The translations under genes and the position numbers were made by a program. Below are positions 46,701 to 54,298 of a DNA stretch of 64,000 nucleotides, piece by piece. Source of the DNA: Vitellaria paradoxa (taxonomy: Eukaryota > Streptophyta > Magnoliopsida > Ericales > Sapotaceae). A model generated the notes under the pieces. It saw only the letters and a list, made by a program, of their open reading frames with translations. It was not told where the DNA came from and searched no databases. The DNA lies in assembly GCA_019916065.1 (NCBI GenBank), contig CM034240.1:38801389-38865388 (forward strand), given 5' to 3'. Numbering within the stretch: position 1 is the stretch's first letter; every line of letters starts with the position of its first letter.

Positions 46701-47060
46701 TTATTTGCACAACTTCCCATTATCGTTGTCACAAACAATGGTATTCATAAATTTATTTTATATTTTTAACAAGTGCATTAAAAATAATTTTTATTTATTT
46801 TTATTTATAAACTTCTCTTGCAGACAACAACAATTCCTCAAAAATACTTAAACTTAGTATGGCGCAAGAGGATATATTAAATATTAAAATAAAATTTATT
46901 TATATTTATATTTTTAATAAGTATATTAAAAATAATTTTTATTTTATTTTATTTTATTCTAATCAAATAAATTTTTAATTATTTTTATTTATAAACTTCT
47001 CTTGCAAACATTATCACTCCCTGAGAACTCCAAACAAAAGCCATCAAGCGGTGGCGTTGC
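43785..47060. mobile_element. Inverted-repeat element interrupted by a solo LTR
   Basis: A left arm (43785-43972) and right arm (about 46865-47060) are inverted copies over about 180 bases. Shared landmarks are GGCTTTTGTT, AGGGAGTGAT-like, GAGAAGTTTA-AAATAAAAAT, ATTTGATTA and TATAAATAAATTTTATTTTA. A further partial direct copy of the right arm lies at about 46745-46835. Removing the 2.09-kb solo LTR (43979-46066) leaves about 1.2 kb. No transposase is visible, so this is a non-autonomous foldback-like element of unknown superfamily. Confidence 0.6.
43979..46066 (-). mobile_element. Solo LTR of a Ty3/gypsy-like element, 2.09 kb
   Basis: On the + strand it starts TGTTATGCCCC and ends ACCGGATGTTAAA, where CA is expected. 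The flanks GTACT (43974-43978) and GTACC (46067-46071) agree at four of five bases. On the - strand it starts with a TAACATCCGGTATTTATTTT stretch, a beginning typical of long plant gypsy LTRs (recalled). No internal domain or second LTR is present, so it most likely arose by LTR-LTR recombination. A CT microsatellite (45782-45837) and short open frames inside it are not genes. Confidence 0.68.
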
Positions 47061-47205
47061 ACGCAGTTTTACTTTCTGGAGACTTCTGGAGCTGAAGTCA
47101 TCCCCAACTTCAGGCCCCTTTTCCGTAAAAATAAGAGCGTCTTTGTTACCATTACTAACTTAGCGAGAGTGAAACTATGTACAGCGACAGTGATGATGAA
47201 TTTCA

Positions 47206-47535
47206 AAAAAAAAAAAGATTTAATCTCGAGAGATTCACTCCCTAGGTCAAACTCCTAGAGAGTGAATCTCTTTTGGTTTGTGCCACACATACCGGCCCCT
47301 CAACATGTATAGCGGTCAATCGCGAACTCGCGTAGCGGCGGGGAGTCGGACCCACACCCAAGAACTGGATACGGTTCGTCCAGCCAAGGAGGCCCGTCCT
47401 ACCAACCTTTACTACGCTTTGCGCCCGGGAGGCTGGCCCCAAGTTTTTGCTAGAGAGGAGACTTGAACTTGAGACCTTGGGGTGGTAAGCCCCTAAGTCC
47501 CAGTCCAAGACCATCCCATCTAACCCCTTGGGGTT
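47206..47535 (-). mobile_element. tRNA-derived SINE, - strand, 330 bp
   Basis: A perfect 16-base repeat GTGATGATGAATTTCA lies at 47190-47205 and 47536-47551. On the - strand the element starts near 47535. It has a box-A-like GGTTAGATGGGAT, a box-B-like GTTCAAGTCTCC, a GC-rich body and a T-rich 3' end (A run at 47206-47216 on the + strand). T-ended tails occur in some plant SINE families. The 104- and 62-codon frames across it are coincidental. It lies about 100 bases before the Pack-MULE-like element. Confidence 0.9.
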
Positions 47536-47917
47536 GTGATGATGAATTTCATACATTTGACAAAAACCCTTGTCATTACTAAAGAAAAATTAATGTTATT
47601 TATCTGAAATTATTTGTTGATAATAACGGGCATATAATAAAAGGTAAATTGCATCTAAATTCTTTAAATATTAACATAATTATACATAAATTCTTTTAAT
47701 ATTTAAAAATTACAGACATTCCTTTATTTTAAAATGTTTATAACACCTAACTCCTTTTGTTAAATTTAAATCTAATTCCGTTAATTTTTTTTGTTATAAA
47801 GATAAATTTATCCTAATTAAATTAATTAATCACAAAAAAAAATTCTTTTCCCTCTTTCTCTTCTTTTCCCTTCTTTCTGTCTAATGTAAATAAAAAAACT
47901 CTCTTTCTTCGCCCTTT

Positions 47918-48264
47918 AAGACAATCGACAGCAACTGAAGCCGCAGTGGCAGAACTCTTTCGGATCTAAAACCCTGGACGAGCTCGAGGAGCTTAAGACC
48001 CTTGAGCTCAAATACTCTAATTTGAAGAACGCGGTGAAAGCCAAACAAGAAAAAAGGTTAAAGAGGCGTGGAAAAAGGAAGACCACTGGAGTAGGAACGA
48101 AGATTGCAGGGGCCGGGGATGGTGACGTCGCGGGCTCCGGAGCAGGAGCCTGCGACGGTGAGTTACCAAATAGCTCGGTAGGGAGGAGCACCTTGTCAAC
48201 TGTGAAAATGCAGAGTGGTGTTGAATCAATCACACGATTCGGGACGAGTCGAGTCCAGCCTTGA
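47918..48264 (+). pseudogene. Unidentified basic gene fragment inside the Pack-MULE-like element
   Basis: A frame reading [20 protein letters not shown], then a Lys/Arg-rich stretch ([16 protein letters not shown]) and a Gly/Ala/Asp-rich tail runs to a stop at 48264. Its composition (coil-like Leu/Glu followed by a basic patch) and high GC look like captured coding sequence, but I recognise no family. No start or splice signal can be assigned. It precedes the WD44-like fragment and could be an upstream part of the same captured transcript or a second donor gene. Confidence 0.45.
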
Positions 48265-48317
48265 GAGTGACCTCGTCGCCGGTGGTGGTAACGGTCAAAT
48301 CGGCAGTGTTAACGGTC

Positions 48318-48850
48318 AGATCAGTTCTTTGATACCCATGAAGACATCGCCTGTGTGTGCGATTCGAGTTTGATGGAACAAAAAATTTCAATTTGAATCC
48401 AGGGGTTGCTGGTTTTGTCACAACTGCAATTGATTTTGACTTTTGGGTAAAAGACCCTGAAAGCATTGATGAACATTGTGAAAAGTTCCTGAAATGGATG
48501 TGTTCAATTCCAGAAGAAATTGAGGAGGATGGCCCTCTTGATGCTAACTGTGATGAGCGGAAAGTGGAGATTGAAAGAATTACAGAAAACAGTGGGCCAG
48601 TTTTAAGAAATTTGGGTTCTGAAGATCGGTGTTTTTCCAGTCAATCTCCCGTGTCCTATTGGTCAAATGAGGCTCAAGAGTTGTTAGAAGGTGTATTGGA
48701 GGAGAATCCTGTCTACAGAATCAGAAATTTGGATGCGGGGACTGAGTTCATCGTGGATGAATTGGACTGGAATGGATTGCTAAGAAGACTTCGCGAAGCG
48801 GGCTCGAATCGTTTGATTATCGTTTGAAGAGGCTGAACTTCGAGAAACCT
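48318..48850 (+). pseudogene. Truncated WD44-like (WD40 protein) N-terminal fragment
   Basis: QFFDTHEDIACVCDSSLM at about 48322-48375 is in one frame. A second frame (48357-48827) then reads FDFWVKDPESIDEHCEKFLK, ERITENSGPVLR, RIRNLDAGTEFIVDEL and RLREAGSNRLI before a stop. These blocks in this order resemble the N-terminal region of plant WD44-like WD40-repeat proteins (the FFD-ED motif, W-x-PES-x-x-ERR-FLKWMG, the GTEF-VDEL-L-RL-E-GSNR run), recalled from memory. Two frameshifts (about 48370, and after 48810) and the absence of any WD40 repeat show it is broken. It lies wholly inside the Pack-MULE-like element and ends at a GA/TA microsatellite. Confidence 0.6.
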
Positions 48851-49280
48851 GAGAGAGAGAGAGAGAGAAATCGGCCACGGGCGGAGCACCATGAAAGCAA
48901 GAAATTTATATATATATATATATATATATATGGAGAAGATGCCGCCACGGAGGAGGCAGAGAAGAAGCCGTCGATGATGGTGGTTGGATCTACTTATTTA
49001 TATATATATATATATAAAGTGTAAATACATAGTTATATATAGACGCAGCTGAAAAATATAAATTTTAATTGTTAAGAATGATAAATTTGATATATTAAAA
49101 AAAATTTAGCTGATATTATCTTTTTAATAGAAATTATAACGACATATTAACGAATGGGTCTTAAATGTTACAAACATTTCAAAATAAAGAAAGTATTTAT
49201 AATTTTTAAATGTTGAAAGAATCTATGTGTAATTACGTTAATATTTAAGGAGTCTAAATGTAATTTATCCTATAATAAAA

Positions 49281-50984
49281 TCACTATCATATTTGTTATT
49301 CGTAGTATGAGACAAAAGGCACAAGAATATAAAAATTAAATTTTAAACAAAATTAGACTTAAACTAATGTCAAATTTATAGGATAAAATTGGACGGTTTT
49401 TTTAAAATAATTCTTAATATTTCTCTTATAAATTAAGATCCAACGATTAAGAATTATTTTTTTTCTTTTATTCAACTATTGAGATTATTTTTATATTTTT
49501 AACTTCCCACTCAATTCTTATTTTAGTGGATCCCATTATCATCTTCTCACAAAACAGTTTAGACATTTTAAAGTTCACCATATTTTAAGAGTGGAGATCA
49601 TATTTAAATCAAAACTGTAAACATAAATTCTGCTCAATTATAGTTTCTAGGAAGTTAAATCTTTCCAATTAAAGCATTATAATTTACATTTTTTTTATAG
49701 TGCTTATCAAAAATTAATTCGAAAGAAAAGTAAGATCAAAACACGTGTAGTAGCTGAGAGGGGCAAAAGTTTTAGAAAAAAATTAAAACTTATAAATTAT
49801 CATAATTTTTTTTATGTGAATTTTTTGTCTAAATTTTTAATTATGTAAGTTTTAAAAAAAAATTAAAACTTATAAATTATCATAATTTTTTTATGTGAAT
49901 TTTTTATCTAAATTTTTAATTATGTAAAAAATTTAATATTAATTTAATTCAGAATACTGTAAGAACTTGTAATTACTAGTCATTATCAACATTCCATCAG
50001 ATTCTCTATATTCGTTCCTTATTCTTATGTAAATAAAATTAAACAATATAATAAATAGTCAAAAGTTATACATCAGCAACCACAACCAAAGGCCTCTTGT
50101 CACCCTTACCGATTCTTACTTTCTCCCTCTTCTCTCTTTCCTCCCTCCTATTCAACAAGGCCAAAAGAAGCAAGGAGAACAAAAAAAAAAAAAAGAAAGA
50201 AAAGAGAAAAAGTGTTGGCCTTTAAGTCCATCTCCAACTTTAAACCCAACTTGTGTCGAATTTGATCCCAAAAAAATAAAATAAAAATTAATAATCTGAA
50301 TCAAATATTTAAATGATTTAAAAAATTTTAAATTAATTAAAAATAAATATCAAATATTACAATAATATTGTGCAAAATTTTAAATTAGTGTGTTTAGAAT
50401 TGTATAAATTAGTATATATTTATAAAAATTGTAATTTTGTAATTCATGCTGTGAATAAAAAATTTGAATTTTATACAAATTTATAGCGATATAAATACTT
50501 CCAAACCACCCAGTTAGATGTTATGATTTTAGCATAAATAGGTTATGATTGATTGAGGGATTGGATGATAAGATATAAATAATACCATCGAATAATATAT
50601 GAGATTAGAAATAATATGAAATTATTTTTTTATGTGGGACTATTTTTTTTAGTGTTCAGTCAGTGAAATATAAAGTGAGATAAAAAATATAATTTCAAAT
50701 GTGATATGACAAGAAATAATTTTGAATTTTTAAATTTTAAAATCCGAATGTAGGATATAAGTAATACTTCACTTTCGTAGTATTACTTATACCCTATTTT
50801 TTAAGTATAAATAATCCTGATACTAATAATCTCTTGAAACTTCTTTTAATTAAATATAAGATTAGAGTGAGTCTCATATATATATATATATATATACACT
50901 ATAACTAACTACAAGTTTTAATTCCGTGAACAAACGTGGCGATAAAAATGGTATTACTTAACACATGCCGCAAATAGTAGAAGT
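49281..50984. other. AT-rich intergenic segment, no gene seen
   Basis: An approximately 75-base direct duplication (AAAAATTAAAACTTATAAAT...TTTAATTATGTAA) occupies about 49777-49927. A TA microsatellite is at 50878-50895. No gene is seen. Confidence 0.45.
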
Positions 50985-51165
50985 GATCTTACAATGATCG
51001 TAATGTCCAATAATTCTCTGGTGGATGCCAAGAATAGCTGGCCTGCATAGACTTTTGGAATGCATTGTCTGTTATTTTAACAGCATTCATTTATTAGTTG
51101 CAGGTTTGAATCCTGGTAGCCTACTTCAATAGGTTTTCTCTCTCTCTCTCTCTCTCTCTCTCTAT
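50985..51165. repeat. Dispersed repeat, second copy of 42262-42390
   Basis: It shares GTAATGTCCAATAATTCTCT, CCAAGAAT-GCTGG, and CATTCATTTATTAGTTGCAGG with the earlier copy and ends in a CT microsatellite (51138-51163). GGTTTGAATCC at about 51103-51113 resembles a tRNA box B, so a SINE origin is possible. No target duplication was found. Confidence 0.55.
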
Positions 51166-51979
51166 ACATACACACCCTCACGCGTGAGGTGGTACATATT
51201 AGCGCTCAGTTAGTTCCCATTATTCGATGGTTATCCTAATTAAATCTTGCTTGGAGTCTAAAAAAAAAAAAATTAAATAAAATATAATTTGAGTAATTTT
51301 TCAACGTTAAATATTTAGTCACTAAATTATATTTTTCAGAAATGAATAATATTATTTGAACAGATTTTTGTCTGTTCGAATAAATTTTTAACAAAAAATT
51401 AATGATAATTGTGTCAGAAATTTTGAATTTAAATTCGTTTGGACAGATTTTTAGATCTATTCTAACGGATTTAAGTTAGAAATTTTTTTAAATTAGTTAA
51501 AAAAATTTTTGAAATTTGTAGAAATATAATTGAAATTTGTAAAAAATTTATTAAGATTTGTAAAAATTATTGGGATATGTCAAGATATAAATTTATAAAA
51601 ATTTTATGAATTATAAGCTGAATAAAATGTATTAGAGAGTTTTAGAAATATTTAGAATTTTTTTATAGATTTTTAATATTTATTAGTGCTCCAAACGTAC
51701 TCTTAACAAAAATATTTGGCACGGATTATATCAATGTAAGTTATGATGTGCTCAATAATTAGGGGAAAAAACCCCAAAAAGAAAAGAATAAAACAAAAAA
51801 AGGAAAAAAAGTATACACCAAGAGACAAATTCACAAACACACACGCACTAAAAGCATCAATCAAATTGATGGAATTGATTAATATTTGACTAGCATAAAT
51901 TGTAATAATTAGATTTTATTGGAAGCAACTTTGAAAAGTAAACGCGAATGCAATCACCATTGTTAAAGCATTTGTTTAT
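51166..51979. other. AT-rich intergenic segment, no gene seen
   Basis: A possible short inverted structure lies at about 51355-51480 (TTTGTCTGTTCGAATAAATT and TTCGTTTGGACAGATTTTTA). No gene is seen. Confidence 0.35.
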
Positions 51980-52147
51980 GGGCCTGTTTGGTGTGTAATA
52001 TTTTGCTAAAAATTTCTAAAGATTTCTATAAATCTCTGTTAATTTTATATTATATCAACTTTTTTCTCTCACTGTACGCATTACGAATTCTTTTCAAACC
52101 ACAATTTATCTTAATTTGTCTCATTTTTTCTTACTCTAAACAAACCC
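51980..52147 (-). mobile_element. Tourist-like PIF/Harbinger MITE, 168 bp
   Basis: It begins GGGCCTGTTTGGTGTG and ends CTCTAAACAAACCC, flanked by TAT (51977-51979 and 52148-52150). GGGCCTGTTTGG is a classic Tourist-type end. The interior (CTCTCACTGTACGCATTACG, TTTATCTTAATTTGTC) is the inverse of the 33748 MITE. Confidence 0.78.
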
Positions 52148-52597
52148 TATATCTCCCTAGTTTAATTACATATATATATATATATATATGTATGTATATG
52201 TATCTAGTTTAAAAAAAGTAGGAAAATTAAATTATTAAGATCACATTTGATTAATATTTTTATTTTTATTTTGTGTATTTTATATTTTAAAAATCTCAAA
52301 AGAAGAAAAGTAAAAAACACATTTAATTTAATATTTTCTATATTTCATATTTCAGGATTCTTTTTATTTTAAATTAAGAAGGCTCAGAACTATTTTCAGT
52401 TATTTGTACGATGTTTCATTTGGGTGGAATTCTTATACAAACAGAAGCCTCGATCTCTACAAAAAGTCGTTTTATATTTTATATGTAAACTTAATTTTTT
52501 TTTAAAAATAAGTTTTCAAAATGTAAATGAACAAATATGTTTTTAATTATTTTTTTTATTTTTAAAAATATAAAATAGAAAACATACCTAAAAATAA

Positions 52598-52919
52598 GGG
52601 TCTGTCTGGGAAGAGTAGTCATTAGTCTTGGCTAATAGCTACTTCAACAGTAGTTGTACTTTTTTACCCTCTTATATTTTAATCTTCTTTTAAACTTTCA
52701 AGAATAAAAATGTCAATTTAACAAAAACAAGTTAGTCACCTATAAAAAAGTCACTTTTTTCATTCCCAAACACAAAATTAGTTAACTTTTTTTTTTAACT
52801 AATTACTAGCCATTAACCACTTTTTTTTTCCTTTCCTAAACACAAAATTAGTTAACTTTTTTTTAATTAGATACTAGTTATTAGCCATTAATCAATGCTA
52901 ATTCTTCCCATACGGAGCC
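52598..52919. mobile_element. PIF/Harbinger MITE, 322 bp
   Basis: The ends GGGTCTGTCTGGGAAGA and TCTTCCCATACGGAGCC are inverted with three or four mismatches, and TAA flanks both sides (52595-52597 and 52920-52922). The interior repeats CCAAACACAAAATTAGTTAA and CTAGTTATTAGCCATTA. It is probably unrelated in sequence to the 24185 family. Confidence 0.85.
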
Positions 52920-52922
52920 TAA

Positions 52923-53776
52923 GTATATCAAATGGCACCTAAATAATTTGACGAGGCCAGCCTCTCATAATTTATTTTCTTCTTATCTTCTCTAAATTAA
53001 TATGTTGGGTTACAAATTCTTTTCATCTTTATTCATACCTTCAAAATACTTGTATTTATCTTTTTTTTTTAAATTAATGTTTGATTCAAAATTTACGTGC
53101 ATTTTGATTAATTTTTAAAATTAACAATCGAAATTATCCTGTAAATTAATATGGTTATAAGTCCGGAAAAACTGGGGCTACAGAGGTACACAGTACGTGC
53201 AAGTGCAAATTTATCAAGGATGTGGTGGATGGGGTGCTACGTAGCCTCACAGCCACATGCTTCAAATCATGCTCTTATCCGTTTGAAATTACAAATGAAT
53301 AATAATTAAACATCAACCCAACTTAACGTTACCTTTCCAAAAAAAATAAAACTCAACTTAACATTTGCTAATTTAAAAAAGGTTAATTTTATTAAAAATA
53401 AATTAATATAAATAGTAAATGATAAATTTTTATTTATTTTTTTAAGTTTTTAAATTTTCGATTCAAAATTTCATTTTTTTACATTTTTTATACCTAAATT
53501 TTTAATTAGTTATAATCTATTTCTTTTATAACTGTTTTGTTCTTAGAAATTATATATGAGTTGACAACAAGGTCAAATTAGCCACAGAAGGAGGAGTTGC
53601 AATAATTAAAAGCTTGACCATTAATTACTTAAAAAAAATCGAAAATTTAAGGTAAAATTTCTACTAAATTTCAGCAGAACAAAGTAAAATTTATTCAATA
53701 ATAATAAATTTGTTACTTAACAAAAAAAAAAAGTAAAATAAATTTGCTATATCTCTATCAACATAAACTTATTACT
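52923..53776. other. AT-rich intergenic segment, no gene seen
   Basis: A slightly GC-richer stretch (53160-53280) has no identifiable feature. The region lies 0.5-1.4 kb before the MYB gene and may include distal promoter sequence. Confidence 0.35.
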
Positions 53777-53791
53777 AACAATTCGACATGA

Positions 53792-53983
53792 CTCTCTGGG
53801 GTTAGTCTGAATAATTCGTGAGTATTATTTTCTACAGAGAATATACGGGCTCGATTCCTAACTCAAACGGTGTGTGCGTGAAGAGTAGCTTACATCCGTT
53901 AATTTAACTATCGGTTATACAGTTCGTTGAGAGTCGTAATAAGTCGATCAGGGTTTTGGATTACCAAAAAAAAAAAAAAAAAA
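53792..53983 (+). mobile_element. tRNA-derived SINE with A20-like tail, + strand
   Basis: AACAATTCGACATGA (53777-53791) recurs as AACAATTTGACATGA (53984-53998), a 15-base target duplication with one change. The element has a box-A-like GGGGTTAGTCTGA, a box B (GGCTCGATTCC, about 53849-53859) and a tail of about 20 A's immediately before the second copy. It lies about 300 bases upstream of the MYB ATG. Confidence 0.88.
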
Positions 53984-54191
53984 AACAATTTGACATGATG
54001 CTAGTGTTTAATCCTTTAAAAAAAATTGATTCCATCTTTAATTTTTTTTTTAATTCATCTTAACCAGCAGAATTATCTGAAAATAAATTGTTCCCCCCCC
54101 CCCTCAAAAAAGAAATAAAAAGAAAGTCAAATTCCAATTTCGACCAAAGAGAAGACTTAACAGAGGTCTCGGTCCATTCTCCAACATTTCA

Positions 54192-54192
54192 A

Positions 54193-54224
<32 letters not shown>

Positions 54225-54262
54225 GTGTCTCTCTCTCTTTCTATATATATATATATATATAA
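54192..54262. repeat. CT then TA microsatellite in the MYB 5' region
   Basis: A run of CTCTCT with a few interruptions (54192-54240) continues into ATATAT (54243-54262), ending about 35 bases before the MYB ATG. The TA run could serve as TATA sequence and the CT tract as a 5' UTR pyrimidine patch, but neither is proven. Confidence 0.7.
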
Positions 54263-54298
54263 AATTCTATCTCTTCGTAGTTTTAGCTTGCAACAAGA

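Larger units (their letters stand above)
47643..49270. mobile_element. Pack-MULE-like element carrying gene fragments, 1.63 kb
   Basis: Long terminal inverted repeats of about 105-110 bases (47643-47747 and 49161-49270) begin GGTAAATTGCAT and GGATAAATTACAT. They match at about five in six positions by eye, with most mismatches being transitions. A perfect 10-base duplication TATAATAAAA flanks it (47633-47642 and 49271-49280). Long TIRs starting with G and a 9-10 base duplication are Mutator-like features. No transposase is present. The interior is GC-richer and contains fragments of cellular genes, the definition of a Pack-MULE. Confidence 0.78.

Noticed and set aside
47242..47556. 104-codon antisense frame
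   Set aside because: It overlaps the SINE and its target duplication, with no protein similarity I can recognise.
47916..48233. 105-codon antisense frame in the Pack-MULE-like element
   Set aside because: It is antisense to the basic captured fragment, and its Ser/Pro-rich composition is what the reverse of that frame would give.
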